A stretch of DNA of 64,000 nt from positions 2,213,001 to 2,277,000 of the forward strand of contig NZ_CP135076.1 in the NCBI RefSeq assembly GCF_032229225.1, in the 5' to 3' direction. Every line of letters starts with the position of its first letter. Position 1 is the first letter of the stretch. This DNA comes from Stakelama saccharophila. Its GTDB lineage: Bacteria; Pseudomonadota; Alphaproteobacteria; Sphingomonadales; Sphingomonadaceae. The notes beneath the pieces are model-generated. The model worked only from the letters and a program-made list of their open reading frames with translations, had not been told where the DNA came from and searched no databases. Positions 23,373-33,078 of this stretch are shown piece by piece. The position numbers and the translations under genes are program-made.

Positions 23373-25466
23373 TCACCAGATCTTCACGCGGTTGTCGGGC
23401 GCCAGATACATGCCCGCCCCGGCGCCGACGTCATAGGCGTCGTACCACGGGTCCAGGTTGCGAACGACCCAGACACGCTCGTGCGAGGGCGAATGCGGAT
23501 CGGTCAGCAGCCGCTGGCGCAGATTCTCCTCGCGATATTTCCGGCGCCAGACCTGCGCCCAGCCGAGATAGAAACGCTGGTCGGCGGTGAACCCGTCGAT
23601 TACCGGCGGCGCCTTGCCGCCTAGCGAGGCCATATAGGCGTCGTGCGCCACGGTCAGGCCGGCGAGATCGGCGATGTTCTCGCCCAGGGTCAGCTTGCCC
23701 CTCACCTTCATGCCGGGCAGCGGCTCATATTGTTCATATTGCTTCACGAGCGCGTCCGTGCGCGCCTCGAACGCCTTCCTGTCCGCCGGCGTCCACCAGC
23801 TCACCAGCCGCCCTTCGGCATTGTACTGCGACCCCTGGTCGTCGAAATGGTGGCTCAGTTCGTGCCCGATCACCGCGCCGATACCGCCGTAATTGACCGC
23901 CGGATCGGCGTTGGGATCGAAAAAGGGCGGCTGCAGGATCGCGGCGGGGAAGACGATCTCGACCATGCCGGGATTGGCATAGGCGTTGATGGTCATGGGC
24001 GTCATGCCCCATTCCCATTTGTAGATCGGCTTGCCCAGCTTGTTGATGTTATAGTCGTTATGCCACTGATTGGCGCGCAGGTTGTTGCCGAACGCGTCGC
24101 CCGGCCTGATCACCAGCGACGAATAATCGTGCCAGCGGCTGGGATAGCCGATCTTGGGCGTGAAGGCGGCGAGCTTTTCGTGCGCCTTCTGCTTCGTCTC
24201 GGGCGACATCCAGTCGAGCTTGTCGATGCGCCGGCCCATGGCGGCGATGATGTTCCGCACCATGTCGTCGGCCGCCGCCTTGGTTTCGGGCGGGAAATAT
24301 TTGGCGACATAGATCTTGCTGATGTCGTCCGGCAGCGCGCCTTCGGTGAAGGAAACGGCCCGCTTCCACCGCGCCCGCTGCTCCGGCGTTCCCGACAGCA
24401 CGGTGCCGTAAAAGGCGAAATTCTCCGTATCGAACGCCTCGGGCAGGACATCGGCATAGGCTTCGAGCGAGCGGACCAGCAACTGATCCTTCAGCACGGA
24501 CACCGGCGTGCTCGCGATCAGCTTGGCCTCGCCCTCGATGGCGCTCGGCTGCGACACGATCACCGAATTCACGTCGGCGCCGGCCGCCTTCAGATATTGC
24601 GCGAAGTCGAAACCGGGGGTTTCGCGCTGCAGTTCGGCGAGGGTCCGCTTGTTGTAGGTCTTGTTGGAATCGCGGCTTTCCGCGCGGGTCCAGTGAACCT
24701 TGGCAAAGCCGGTTTCCAGATCCATGATCGCCTGTGCGCGGGCCTGCGCGTTGTCATATCCCGCCAGCGACAGCATCTTGGCGACATGCGCCACATATTT
24801 CTGCCGGACCTCGGCGAACTTGGCGTCCTCGTTCAGATAATAATCGCGGTCGGGCAGCCCCAGACCGCCCTGAAAGAAGCGCATCGCATAGACGTCGGGC
24901 TGCTTGTCGTCCTGCCCGACATAGCTGCCGAAGGGGATCGACACGCCGTTGCGATCGGCAGCCGCCAGCAGCGCGGGATAATCCGCGCGGCTGTTCAGGG
25001 CCTCGATCCGGCCCAGCCACGGCTGGATGGGCGCAAGCCCCTTGGCGTTGATCGCGGCGCGATCGAGATAGGTGGAATAGGCCACGCCGATCTTGTCGTC
25101 GCCCTGTTTGGCCGCATCCTCCAGGATACCGCGGGTGCGCTTTTCCGACAGATCGGAAAGCACCGCGAACAGGCCGTAGCTGGCGCGGTCCGCGGGGATT
25201 TCCGTTTTCTTCTGCCAGGCGCCATTGGCATAATCATAGAAATCGTTGCCGGGCGCGACGGCCCGGTCCATTCCCGCCTCGTCGAAACCGAACGTGCCGA
25301 TCTGCGGCGCCGGGGCGTCCTGCGGCTTCACCGTATCGACCGCGGCCTTTTCGAGCGGCGCGGACGCGTCGTCGAGGGCTGCGGACTGGTTCGACGCGGT
25401 GGTCGCGCAACCGGCGAGCATCGCAGTGGTGGTCAACAGGACAACGGATAGCAAAGAGCGGTGCAT
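23373..25466 (-). CDS. M13 family metallopeptidase lipoprotein
   Basis: A 697-residue neprilysin/PepO-like zinc peptidase. The N-terminus MHRSLLSVVLLTTTAMLAGC carries a signal peptide and lipobox (LAGC). The zinc motif is GHELSHHFDDQG (HExxH) with the third ligand in GENIADLAGL, and the VNAYY-like substrate segment is MTINAYANPG. The C-terminal sequence ends DNRVKIW, close to the family CxxW-type end but lacking the cysteine. It likely degrades peptides in the periplasm or at the outer membrane. Confidence 0.93.
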   Translation of the reverse strand: MHRSLLSVVLLTTTAMLAGCATTASNQSAALDDASAPLEKAAVDTVKPQDAPAPQIGTFGFDEAGMDRAVAPGNDFYDYANGAWQKKTEIPADRASYGLFAVLSDLSEKRTRGILEDAAKQGDDKIGVAYSTYLDRAAINAKGLAPIQPWLGRIEALNSRADYPALLAAADRNGVSIPFGSYVGQDDKQPDVYAMRFFQGGLGLPDRDYYLNEDAKFAEVRQKYVAHVAKMLSLAGYDNAQARAQAIMDLETGFAKVHWTRAESRDSNKTYNKRTLAELQRETPGFDFAQYLKAAGADVNSVIVSQPSAIEGEAKLIASTPVSVLKDQLLVRSLEAYADVLPEAFDTENFAFYGTVLSGTPEQRARWKRAVSFTEGALPDDISKIYVAKYFPPETKAAADDMVRNIIAAMGRRIDKLDWMSPETKQKAHEKLAAFTPKIGYPSRWHDYSSLVIRPGDAFGNNLRANQWHNDYNINKLGKPIYKWEWGMTPMTINAYANPGMVEIVFPAAILQPPFFDPNADPAVNYGGIGAVIGHELSHHFDDQGSQYNAEGRLVSWWTPADRKAFEARTDALVKQYEQYEPLPGMKVRGKLTLGENIADLAGLTVAHDAYMASLGGKAPPVIDGFTADQRFYLGWAQVWRRKYREENLRQRLLTDPHSPSHERVWVVRNLDPWYDAYDVGAGAGMYLAPDNRVKIW

Positions 25467-25601
25467 GCAGATCCCCTCGAGACTGTATCAGGTGAGACTA
25501 TATCTCCCGCTGTACTAACCCCCTGAGACGCCCAGTCAATGTACGCTGCTGCGCAGTCGTCGCCGTGCGCGGCCGAACAGGGCGGGCCGGCCGTAGCTGC
25601 G

Positions 25602-26225
25602 TCAGGATTTCCCGTGGTGGCGCCTGCGCCACTTGCGCGCGATCCACAGACGCCAGCCGATCGTCGCGGCGACATGACCTATGACCGCCCCGATGGCGGC
25701 CAGCAGGATGAGCCCGACGATCGTCGCCGGCCCCGCTTCCGCCAGCAACCAGTGCAGCCAGCCCATATGGGCGCCGACCTTTGCCGAGATCGGATGTCCG
25801 GGCACGGCAGCGTCGAAGTGCAGCACCCAGCCGCCCAGCCAATAGGCCAGCAGCCAGATCGCCGGCGTCGTGAACGGATTGGTGATGAACGTCGTAAGCG
25901 CGGCCGTGGGGATATTCGCCCTGAATGGCAGGGCCAGGAATGCGGAGAGCACGATTTGCGCCACGGGCGCCAGGATGCCCGTCGCCATCCCCAGCGCGAC
26001 GCCGCGCGGCACCGATCGACGGGTGAACCGCCATAGCGCGGGCGCGAGCACGCGGTGCGCGACGGGGCGCAGCCAGCGGTTCTTCTCGAACTGCTCGCGC
26101 CTGGGCAGGTTGCGGCGAATCCAGCCGACACCGCGCAGCCACAGGGCCCGATCAGCCGGTATCTTTGAGGATCCGCTGCTGCTCGCGCTTCCAGTCCCGT
26201 TCCTTGATGGTCGCGCGCTTGTCAT
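25602..26225 (-). CDS. DUF2062 membrane protein
   Basis: The core of DUF2062 is clear: [16 protein letters not shown], then hydrophobic segments around [41 protein letters not shown] and a C-terminal helix [20 protein letters not shown]. It is an inner-membrane protein of unknown function, often found beside smpB. The start is uncertain. ATG 26225 overlaps smpB by 74 bases and its first 25 residues are low-complexity; a CTG near 26140 would start close to the conserved part. I give the ATG version. Confidence 0.8.
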   Translation of the reverse strand: MTSARPSRNGTGSASSSGSSKIPADRALWLRGVGWIRRNLPRREQFEKNRWLRPVAHRVLAPALWRFTRRSVPRGVALGMATGILAPVAQIVLSAFLALPFRANIPTAALTTFITNPFTTPAIWLLAYWLGGWVLHFDAAVPGHPISAKVGAHMGWLHWLLAEAGPATIVGLILLAAIGAVIGHVAATIGWRLWIARKWRRRHHGKS

Positions 26226-26634
26226 GCGCCTTCTTGCCCTTTGCCAGCGCCAGTTCGAGCTTCGCCCGCCCTCGCCCGTTGAAATAGATCGAAAGCGGCA
26301 CCAGCGTCATGCCCTGCCGCGCCACCGCCCCGTGGAGCTTGCGTATCTCCCGGTCGTGCAGGAGCAATTTACGCGGCCGCTTCGGTTCGTGATTGAACCG
26401 GTTGCCATGGCTGAATTCGGGAATATTGGAATTGATCAGCCAGACCTGGCCGTCGCGAACCTCGGCATAGCTTTCCGCGATCGACCCTTCGCCGAAGCGC
26501 AGGCTCTTCACTTCCGTGCCGGTCAGCACGATTCCCGCCTCGTAAATATCGTCGAGCGCATAATCGAACCGCGCCCGTCGGTTCTCGGCGACGGTCTTCT
26601 TCTTATCGAAACTCTGGGTATGCGGTCGTGCCAT
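26152..26634 (-). CDS. smpB: SsrA-binding protein SmpB
   Basis: A 160-residue protein that binds tmRNA and delivers it to stalled ribosomes in trans-translation. Family blocks seen: [71 protein letters not shown] and the basic tail [20 protein letters not shown]. Normal length. It lies downstream of dapA and upstream of DUF2062, a usual order in sphingomonads. The tmRNA gene itself was not seen in the window. Confidence 0.97.
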   Translation of the reverse strand: MARPHTQSFDKKKTVAENRRARFDYALDDIYEAGIVLTGTEVKSLRFGEGSIAESYAEVRDGQVWLINSNIPEFSHGNRFNHEPKRPRKLLLHDREIRKLHGAVARQGMTLVPLSIYFNGRGRAKLELALAKGKKAHDKRATIKERDWKREQQRILKDTG

Positions 26635-26717
26635 GACGCCGCCATGTAGTGCGGCCGGCCGATGCGGGGAAGCCCCGCCGGCCTCGCGAGGCGAATTGGC
26701 CGGCGCACCCCTGTCGG

Positions 26718-27596
26718 TCAGACCAGCCCGGCATGCTCCAGCGCCTGATCGACCGCCCAGCGGCTGGGTTCGCCGGCCGGGGTCATCGGCAGGCGAAGCT
26801 CGGCCGGAAAACCGGGCCGAACACGGCTCAGGGCATATTTCACCGGTCCGGGGGACGCGTCGCTGAAAAGCGCCCGGTGCAGCGGGAACAGCCGATCCTG
26901 GATGGCCAGCGCCTCGCCGTAATCACCTGCCAGACATGCCGCCTGAAACCGGGCACACGGCCCCGGCGCGACATTCGCCGTGACCGAAATGCACCCCCGG
27001 CCGCCCGACGCCATGAAGCCCAGCGCCATGTCGTCATTTCCCGACAACTGGCAGAAATCGGCGCCGCATGCCGCCCGTTGTTCGGAAACGCGCTGGACGA
27101 CGCCGCTTGCATCCTTGACGCCGACGACGTTCGGAAACGCCCCGGCGATGCGCGCCATGGTATCGACATGGATGTCGGTGACGGTTCGCCCCGGCACGTT
27201 GTAAAGCACGATCGGAACGTCGCATCCGTTTGCGATCGCCTCGAAATGCCGGAAGATACCTTCCTGATTGGGGCGATTATAATAAGGCGGCACCATCAGC
27301 ACCGCGTCGGCGCCCGCTTCCTTCGCCGCCCGGGCGTTGGCGAGCGCGACCCGCGTGTCGTTCGATCCCGCGCCGGCGATCACCGGCACCCGGCCGGCGG
27401 CCTGGTCGACGCAGATGCGCACCACCCGGAAATGCTCTTCCGCCGGCATCGTCGCGGCCTCGCCCGTGGTTCCACAAGGAACCAGGCCGGACGAGCCCTC
27501 GTTAATCTGCCATTCGATGAGGGCGCGATATGCCTTCTCAGCCACCTCGCCGTTTTCAAAGGGCGTGACCAGGGCTGGGATGGAACCTGAAAACAT
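26718..27596 (-). CDS. dapA: 4-hydroxy-tetrahydrodipicolinate synthase
   Basis: From ATG 27596 the protein is 292 residues, the standard length; an upstream TTG at 27617 adds only a poor extension. It condenses pyruvate and aspartate semialdehyde in lysine and diaminopimelate synthesis. Visible motifs are [10 protein letters not shown] at the N-terminus, [10 protein letters not shown] for substrate binding, VLYNVPGRT with the catalytic Tyr near 132, and VVGVKDASG with the Schiff-base lysine near 160. Cytoplasmic. Divergent from slt across 63 bases. Confidence 0.96.
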   Translation of the reverse strand: MFSGSIPALVTPFENGEVAEKAYRALIEWQINEGSSGLVPCGTTGEAATMPAEEHFRVVRICVDQAAGRVPVIAGAGSNDTRVALANARAAKEAGADAVLMVPPYYNRPNQEGIFRHFEAIANGCDVPIVLYNVPGRTVTDIHVDTMARIAGAFPNVVGVKDASGVVQRVSEQRAACGADFCQLSGNDDMALGFMASGGRGCISVTANVAPGPCARFQAACLAGDYGEALAIQDRLFPLHRALFSDASPGPVKYALSRVRPGFPAELRLPMTPAGEPSRWAVDQALEHAGLV

Positions 27597-27659
27597 GGGG
27601 GACGACGTGCTCCGCAAATATGATAATCTGGGCTGGCAGATTGGGCGGGATTCCGTATT

Positions 27660-29702
27660 ATGTCCAGCATGCTAGTGACCGCGTTGACAAGCTCCGCCCT
27701 GCTGGCCGGCATTTCCGGCCCGGCCCTGCAATCCGACCGCCCCCTCGATCTCGTGCCTGCCGGCTATGCCGCCATGGCGCGCCCGGTGACGCAGCCGGCC
27801 GCCACGGCGCAGTCCACCGCGCCGGCGCCGCCGATCAGCGACGCCGCGCTCGAACAGGCGATCGCCCAGTGGCAGCGGCTGCAGCAGTCCGACGGCTACC
27901 GCTTCAACGAATATGCCGCCTTCCTGCTGGCGCATCCCGGCTGGCCGGGTGAGACCAGCCGCCGTGCCGCGGCCGAGGCGGCGCTCGACATGAACAGCTA
28001 TTCGCCCGATCTGGCACTGCGTTATTTCGACAAATTCCCGCCCGTCACCGCATCGGGCCGCGCCCGTTACGCCGTGATCCTGCAGCGCGCCGGAAAGGCC
28101 GACGCCGCGCGGGAGCAGGCGCGCAAGGCCTGGCATGCCGGTGTAATGCGCAGCGAAGACGAGGCGCTGCTTCTTTCCGCATTCTCCACCGCGCTGCGCC
28201 CCGTCGACCATGACGCGCGCATGGACGAGCTTCTGTGGCAGGGCGCATCGAGCGCGGCCGCGCGCGAACTCCCCTTCGTGTCGCCGGCTGCCCGCCCGGT
28301 GCTCGCCGCGCGCCTGGCGTTCCGCACCGATTCGGCCCAGGCGGGCGCGCTGGACAGCGCGGTCACCGGCGCCGGCCGGCACGACGCCGGCTTCATCGCC
28401 GATCGCGCCGCCTGGCTGCGCAACAACGGTCAGAGCCGCAGCGCGCGGGCCTTCCTGGCCGAGCCGCACCATCTGTCGCGCCGTCCCGGCGATGCCGAGG
28501 AATGGTTCGAGGTGCTGCTCGACAATGCCCAGGCGGCCGTTTTTTTTTTCAAGCAGAAGACGGCATACGAGATTGCCCACCAGGTCGACGACGCCTATCA
28601 TATCGGCACGGACGTCAGCACCCGGCCCCTGGGTGAGCGCGACGACTATACCAGCCTCGTCTGGCTCGCCGGAACGGTGGCGCTGGAAAAGCTCAACCGC
28701 CCCGCCGACGCCATGGGCATGTTCGAGCGCTATGCCCGCGCGTCGCAGACGCCGCAGACCCGGTCCAAGGGACTCTACTGGGCCGGGCGCGCCGCGCAGG
28801 CCGCCGGCAAGCAGCAGCGCGCGCAGCAATTCCTGGCGGAAGCGGCGGGCTATCCCGACCTCTATTACGGGCAGCTCGCGACCGAACGGCTGGGGCATTC
28901 GCTTGCCGCGCCCAGCGGCACCGGCCCCGCCTCCATTCCGGCGGCGGTGCGCCAGGCGTGGTACGACAAACAGATCGTGCGCGCCGCGCAATTGCTGGGC
29001 AAGCGCGGGAACTGGAAGGATCAGGGCGCCTTCGTGCGGCAAATCGCCGCGTCGGCGGAAACCGACGCCGATCATGCGCTGGCCTATGAACTCTCCAAGT
29101 CGATCAACCGGCCGGACCTGGCGGTGATGGTCGGTCGCAGCGCCCGGCGCGAAGGGCTGAAGGATTTCACCGCGGCCGGTTATCCCACCGTCGGCGTTCC
29201 GGGCTCCGAATATGGCAACTGGACGATGATTCACGCCATTGCCCGCCAGGAAAGCCAGTTCGATACCGCCGCGATCAGCTATGCCGGCGCTCGCGGCCTG
29301 ATGCAGTTGATGCCGGGCACCGCGCGCGAAGCTGCCGGGAAACTCGGCCTTGCCTACAGCTCGGACAATCTGACGACCGATCCGCAATATAACATCCGGC
29401 TCGGCTCCTCCTACATTCAGCGGATGCTGAGCTATTATGGCGGCAGCTATCCGCTGGCGGTCGCCGCTTACAATGCCGGGCCGGGCAATGTGAACAAGTG
29501 GATCGCCGCCAACGGCGACCCGCGCCTGCCCTCCGTCGACATGGTGAAGTGGATCGAGGAGATCCCGATCTACCAGACCAAGAACTACGTCCAGCGCGTC
29601 CTGGAAAACGCGGTGGTCTATGATCTTCTGAACCCCAAACACGCGATATCGGACGGGCCGGCCAACCTTTCCTGGTATCTGGGAAAGAACAAGCCGGGCT
29701 GA
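27660..29702 (+). CDS. slt: Soluble lytic murein transglycosylase, adapter-contaminated
   Basis: A 680-residue protein with an N-terminal hydrophobic export segment, a long alpha-helical superhelix and a C-terminal SLT domain. HAIARQESQFDTAAISYAGA carries the catalytic glutamate; ARGLMQLMPGTAREAAGKLG and AVAAYNAGPGNVNKWI follow. It cleaves peptidoglycan glycan strands in the periplasm. Around residues 294-305 the sequence reads FFFKQKTAYEI, which is the translation of an Illumina P7 adapter, not biology (see 28540-28573). The frame stays open across it, so native bases were probably replaced by a similar number. The true sequence there is unknown. Confidence 0.9.
   Translation: MSSMLVTALTSSALLAGISGPALQSDRPLDLVPAGYAAMARPVTQPAATAQSTAPAPPISDAALEQAIAQWQRLQQSDGYRFNEYAAFLLAHPGWPGETSRRAAAEAALDMNSYSPDLALRYFDKFPPVTASGRARYAVILQRAGKADAAREQARKAWHAGVMRSEDEALLLSAFSTALRPVDHDARMDELLWQGASSAAARELPFVSPAARPVLAARLAFRTDSAQAGALDSAVTGAGRHDAGFIADRAAWLRNNGQSRSARAFLAEPHHLSRRPGDAEEWFEVLLDNAQAAVFFFKQKTAYEIAHQVDDAYHIGTDVSTRPLGERDDYTSLVWLAGTVALEKLNRPADAMGMFERYARASQTPQTRSKGLYWAGRAAQAAGKQQRAQQFLAEAAGYPDLYYGQLATERLGHSLAAPSGTGPASIPAAVRQAWYDKQIVRAAQLLGKRGNWKDQGAFVRQIAASAETDADHALAYELSKSINRPDLAVMVGRSARREGLKDFTAAGYPTVGVPGSEYGNWTMIHAIARQESQFDTAAISYAGARGLMQLMPGTAREAAGKLGLAYSSDNLTTDPQYNIRLGSSYIQRMLSYYGGSYPLAVAAYNAGPGNVNKWIAANGDPRLPSVDMVKWIEEIPIYQTKNYVQRVLENAVVYDLLNPKHAISDGPANLSWYLGKNKPG
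28540..28573 (+). other. Illumina P7 adapter with poly-T inside slt
   Basis: Ten T bases at 28540-28549 are followed at 28550-28573 by the exact 24-base Illumina P7 flow-cell adapter, beginning CAAGCAGAAGACGG and ending ATACGAGAT. Its translation KQKTAYEI is a known contaminant of protein databases. The poly-T tract and the low GC of this patch are unlike any neighbouring sequence. This is an assembly or library artefact. Confidence 0.97.
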
Positions 29703-29705
29703 GCG

Positions 29706-30188
29706 GTGGAGCGCCCCAACTACATCACGCCACAGGGTTATCACGCCCTGAAGGCGGAATATGATGCGCTGTTCGCGGGCGAGCGGCCCCGGCTGGTGGA
29801 AACGATCGCCTGGGCGGCGGGCAATGGCGATCGCTCGGAAAACGGCGATTATATCTATGGCCGCAAGCGCCTTCGCGAGATCGATCGCCGCCTGGGGTGG
29901 CTGTCGCGCCGCATGAAGGCGGCCAAGGTGGTCGATCCTTGCCGGCAACCGAATCGCGAACGGGTCTTCTTCGGCGCCACCGTCACCATCGCCGACGAGG
30001 ACGACCGGGAACGCACGCTCACCATCGTCGGCGACGACGAAGCGGATGCGGGGACGGGCCGGGTAGGCTGGAACGCTCCCCTCGCCCGCGCGCTGCGCGG
30101 TGCCGGCGTCGGCGATCTGCGCGTCGTCCGCCTGCCCGGCGGCGACCGGGAATATGAGGTCATGGCGATCACATATCCCGCGGGCTGA
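29706..30188 (+). CDS. greB: Transcription elongation factor GreB
   Basis: Start GTG 29706, three bases after the slt stop; 160 residues. It rescues backtracked RNA polymerase by stimulating transcript cleavage. The N-terminal coiled coil holds AAGNGDRSENGDYIYGRKRL with the acidic tip residues, followed by REIDRRLGWLSRRM. The C-terminal FKBP-like domain reads FFGATVTIADEDDRERT through SPLARAL-like APLARALRGAGVGD. GreB is distinguished from GreA by the longer basic patch and the GDYIYGRKRL motif. Probably cotranscribed with slt. Confidence 0.93.
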   Translation: MERPNYITPQGYHALKAEYDALFAGERPRLVETIAWAAGNGDRSENGDYIYGRKRLREIDRRLGWLSRRMKAAKVVDPCRQPNRERVFFGATVTIADEDDRERTLTIVGDDEADAGTGRVGWNAPLARALRGAGVGDLRVVRLPGGDREYEVMAITYPAG

Positions 30189-30189
30189 A

Positions 30190-30215
30190 GGAACGCCGGT
30201 TCCGCCCGGATCGTT
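30190..30215 (+). promoter_or_regulatory. EcfG-type general-stress promoter
   Basis: GGAAC at 30190-30194, 17 bases, then CGTT at 30212-30215. This matches the alphaproteobacterial EcfG (sigma-EcfG) consensus GGAAC-N16/17-CGTT with no mismatch. It lies 32 bases before the start of the next small gene, a normal leader length. The small hydrophilic product fits a general-stress-response target. Confidence 0.7.
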
Positions 30216-30247
30216 CTCCTGCCGAAAGGCAAGCTATGGAGGACCTG

Positions 30248-30481
30248 ATGGAAAATCGCCGCACCGAAACCGCGCGGGACCATGACGACAAGGACATCAT
30301 CGACAATGCCGACGAGGCTCCCGACAAGGTCGGCCGCGCCGGCGGCGGTCTGTCGCGCGACGTGGGCACGCAGGACGAAGCCGAGCGGGTCGAGAAGCCC
30401 GATACGCACAACCGGGCGACCAAGCAGGACGATATCCGCAACGACGCGGCCTATCCGTCCGATCGCGGGCGGCGGACCTGA
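30248..30481 (+). CDS. Small hydrophilic protein, probable general-stress protein
   Basis: I prefer ATG 30248, with GGAGGA at 30238-30243; ATG 30236 would place the ribosome site inside the gene. The 77-residue product is highly charged, starts MENRRTETARDHDDKDIIDN and has no cysteine or membrane segment. No domain recognised. A perfect EcfG-type promoter lies just upstream, so expression in stress or stationary phase is likely. Similar to the other small charged protein at 12207 in composition only. Confidence 0.75.
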   Translation: MENRRTETARDHDDKDIIDNADEAPDKVGRAGGGLSRDVGTQDEAERVEKPDTHNRATKQDDIRNDAAYPSDRGRRT

Positions 30482-30521
30482 TCGCTTGCGACGCGCGAGG
30501 ATGCGTGGTTGAAAGGCGCGC

Positions 30522-31262
30522 ATGACCGATGTTTCACCCAGCGGCAATGTCGCGCTTCTGATCGACGCCGACAACGCATCCCCCGCCTCGATCGACCCGG
30601 TGCTGACCGTGCTTGCCGAACTCGGCACGGTCAATATCCGGCGGATTTACGGAAACTGGCGCAAGCCGGCGCTGAAAAGCTGGGCGGACCTGACACTGAA
30701 GCACGGTATCGAGCCGTTCCAGCAGTTCGACATCACCAAGGGCAAGAACGCCACCGACATGCGCATGACCATCGATGCGATGGATCTGCTGTTTCGCGGC
30801 CGCGTCACCGGGTTCGGCATCCTCTCGTCCGACAGCGATTTCATGCCGCTCGCCATGCGCATCCGGCAGGAGGGGCTGGACGTCTATGGTTTCGGCACCG
30901 AACGCACGCCGGAAGGGTTCCGCGAAGCCTGCACGCGATTCATCGAGGTATCCGCCCTCATCAAGGCGCATGAAGCGGAAGCTGCAACCGCTCCGCCCGC
31001 TGCCGCGCGCGGCGGCGAGGGCGGCGACGGCGGCGTGGATGACGAACTGCTGCGCCTGCTGATCGATGCGTACAATGCCGCCAAGCGCGACGACCGGGGC
31101 TTCGCCAGCCTTTCAGAGGTCGGAAAGCGTGCCGGCAACCGCTCGAGCTTCGATACGCGCAATTTCGGCTATGCCCGCTTGTCCGATCTGTTCGAAGCCG
31201 TTCCCAATTTCCAGACCGAACGCCGGGCGGGTGGCGAGCTTTTCGTGAAACGGTTGCGCTGA
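30522..31262 (+). CDS. NYN domain nuclease-like protein with LOTUS/OST-HTH end
   Basis: A 246-residue protein with an N-terminal NYN (PIN-like) domain: NVALLIDADNAS with the first acidic residues, KGKNATDMRMTIDAMDL, and FGILSSDSDFMPLAMRIRQEG. After a low-complexity linker (about 150-172) the C-terminal part (DELLRLLIDAYNAAKRDDRGF to FEAVPNFQTER) looks like an OST-HTH/LOTUS RNA-binding domain. Proteins with this pairing (DUF88, LabA-like) are thought to act on RNA. The TGA overlaps the next ATG by one base. Confidence 0.87.
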   Translation: MTDVSPSGNVALLIDADNASPASIDPVLTVLAELGTVNIRRIYGNWRKPALKSWADLTLKHGIEPFQQFDITKGKNATDMRMTIDAMDLLFRGRVTGFGILSSDSDFMPLAMRIRQEGLDVYGFGTERTPEGFREACTRFIEVSALIKAHEAEAATAPPAAARGGEGGDGGVDDELLRLLIDAYNAAKRDDRGFASLSEVGKRAGNRSSFDTRNFGYARLSDLFEAVPNFQTERRAGGELFVKRLR

Positions 31263-31543
31263 TGGAGGAAGTCGCGCGGCGCCTGATTGTTTCGGGACGC
31301 GTTCAGGGCGTATTTTTTCGCGCCTGGACGGTCGAAACGGCCCGCGCGCTCGGTATTCGCGGCTGGGTTCGCAATCGCCGCGACGGCACGGTCGAAATCG
31401 TCGCAAATGGCTCACAGGAAAAGATTTCCGAATTGGCGGAGCGGTGCCGAACCGGTCCAGAAAACGCTCGCGTAGACTCCGTCGATATGGAAGAAATAGA
31501 ACCTTTCGAGGCGCCGGGATTTGCACAGGCACCAACCGCATGA
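31262..31543 (+). CDS. acyP: Acylphosphatase
   Basis: A 93-residue enzyme hydrolysing acyl phosphates. The catalytic arginine lies in SGRVQGVFFRAWT and the asparagine in GIRGWVRNRRDGTVEIV, both standard. Overlaps the NYN gene stop by one base, implying coupling. Cytoplasmic. The C-terminal 15 residues beyond the usual fold are proline- and alanine-rich. Confidence 0.93.
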   Translation: MEEVARRLIVSGRVQGVFFRAWTVETARALGIRGWVRNRRDGTVEIVANGSQEKISELAERCRTGPENARVDSVDMEEIEPFEAPGFAQAPTA

Positions 31544-31601
31544 TCGGGAACTTGGGTCACAAGGGTTGGCCTAACCGATTCTCTTTGTTAGGTGAGCGCA
31601 T

Positions 31602-33053
31602 ATGCAAATCGGAACCATTGTAAGCCTCGCTATCTATTTCATCGCGATGCTGGGCATAGGCTTCTATGCCTGGCGCAAATCGACGAGCGACATTGATGGA
31701 TATGTCCTCGGCGGCCGTTCGCTCGGCCCCGGCGTGACCGCGCTCAGCGCCGGTGCCGCCGACATGTCGGGCTGGCTGATGCTCGGGCTTCCCGGCGCGA
31801 TGTTCGCCACCGGCCTGTCCGCCGCCTGGATCGGCATCGGTCTGTTCCTCGGTGCGCTGACCAACTGGTTGGTCGTCGCTCCCCGCCTGCGCGACCGCAC
31901 GGTCGAGGTGGGCGATGCGCTCACCATTCCCGATTATTTCGGCAAGCGCTTCCCGCGCGGCGATGCGCTCCAGGTCGTCTCCTCCGCGGTGATCGTCATT
32001 TTCTTCACCCTTTATACCGCGTCGGGCCTCGTCGCGGGCGGCAAGCTGTTCGATACGGCGTTCGGCGAAAGCTATACGCTGGGCCTGCTGCTCACCGGCG
32101 GCGTCGTTATCGCCTATACGCTGTTCGGCGGATTTCTGGCAGTCAGCCTGACCGACTTCGTCCAGGGCTGCATCATGTTCGTCGCGATGATCCTGATCCC
32201 GATCGTCGCGCTGAGCGGCGCCGGCGGCTGGAACCATGCGGGCGACGTCATCCGCGCGGTCGACCCCAGCCACATGGATTTGTGGGCGGGCATGGGAACG
32301 CTGGGCCTTGTCTCCTCGCTCGCCTGGGGCCTGGGATATTTCGGTCAGCCGCACATCATCGTCCGGTTCATGGCGATCCGGTCGCGCGACGAGGTTCCGA
32401 CCTCGCGCAACATCGGCATGGGATGGATGTTCGTGACGCTGATCGGGTCGCTGTCCACCGGGCTTGCCGGCCTTGCCTATGCGACCGAGAACAACGTCGT
32501 CGTCGACGATCCGGAAAAGATCTTCATCATCCTTTCCGACGTGCTGTTCAATCCGTGGATCTCCGGCTTCCTGTTCGCCGCGATCCTGGCCGCGGTGATG
32601 TCGACGATCAGCTCGCAGTTGCTGGTGTCGTCCAGCTCGCTGGTCGAGGATTATTACCGGCGCTTCTTCCGCCGCGAGGCGAGCCAGCGCGAACTGGTGT
32701 TCGCCGGCCGGTTCTCGGTGCTGCTGGTGGCGGTCGTCGCAATGGTGATCGCCTGGAACCCGGGCGCGTCGGTGCTCAACATCGTCAGCCACGCCTGGGC
32801 CGGCTTCGGCGCCGCCTTCGGCCCGCTGGTGATCCTCAGCCTCGTCTGGGAAAAGACGACGCGCAACGGCGCGCTCGCCGGCATGGTGATCGGCGCGCTG
32901 ACCGTCGGCGTGTGGATCGCGCTCGGCTGGAGCGACTGGCTCTACGAGATCGTGCCGGGCTTCATCCTGGCATGGCTGGCGATCTGGATCATCAGCCTCG
33001 CCGAAAGCGGCAAGAACGCCGAAACGGCGCAGCCTATCACCGCGGCCGAATAA
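31602..33053 (+). CDS. putP: Sodium/proline symporter PutP
   Basis: A 483-residue member of the sodium:solute symporter family with about 13 membrane helices. Typical PutP segments are ALSAGAADMSGWLMLGLPGA near residue 45 (sodium and proline site in helix 2), GFLAVSLTDFVQGCIMF, GYFGQPHIIVRFMAIRS and MSTISSQLLVSSSSLVEDYY. It imports proline with sodium across the inner membrane. Preceded by about 58 bases, with no clear promoter recognised. Confidence 0.93.
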   Translation: MQIGTIVSLAIYFIAMLGIGFYAWRKSTSDIDGYVLGGRSLGPGVTALSAGAADMSGWLMLGLPGAMFATGLSAAWIGIGLFLGALTNWLVVAPRLRDRTVEVGDALTIPDYFGKRFPRGDALQVVSSAVIVIFFTLYTASGLVAGGKLFDTAFGESYTLGLLLTGGVVIAYTLFGGFLAVSLTDFVQGCIMFVAMILIPIVALSGAGGWNHAGDVIRAVDPSHMDLWAGMGTLGLVSSLAWGLGYFGQPHIIVRFMAIRSRDEVPTSRNIGMGWMFVTLIGSLSTGLAGLAYATENNVVVDDPEKIFIILSDVLFNPWISGFLFAAILAAVMSTISSQLLVSSSSLVEDYYRRFFRREASQRELVFAGRFSVLLVAVVAMVIAWNPGASVLNIVSHAWAGFGAAFGPLVILSLVWEKTTRNGALAGMVIGALTVGVWIALGWSDWLYEIVPGFILAWLAIWIISLAESGKNAETAQPITAAE

Positions 33054-33078
33054 TCGGCCGGTCGCCAAGGAGGTTCCC

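Noticed and set aside
25150..25161. AGATCGGAAAGC resembling the TruSeq adapter start
   Set aside because: It differs from AGATCGGAAGAGC and codes for a normal part of the M13 peptidase, so it is native.
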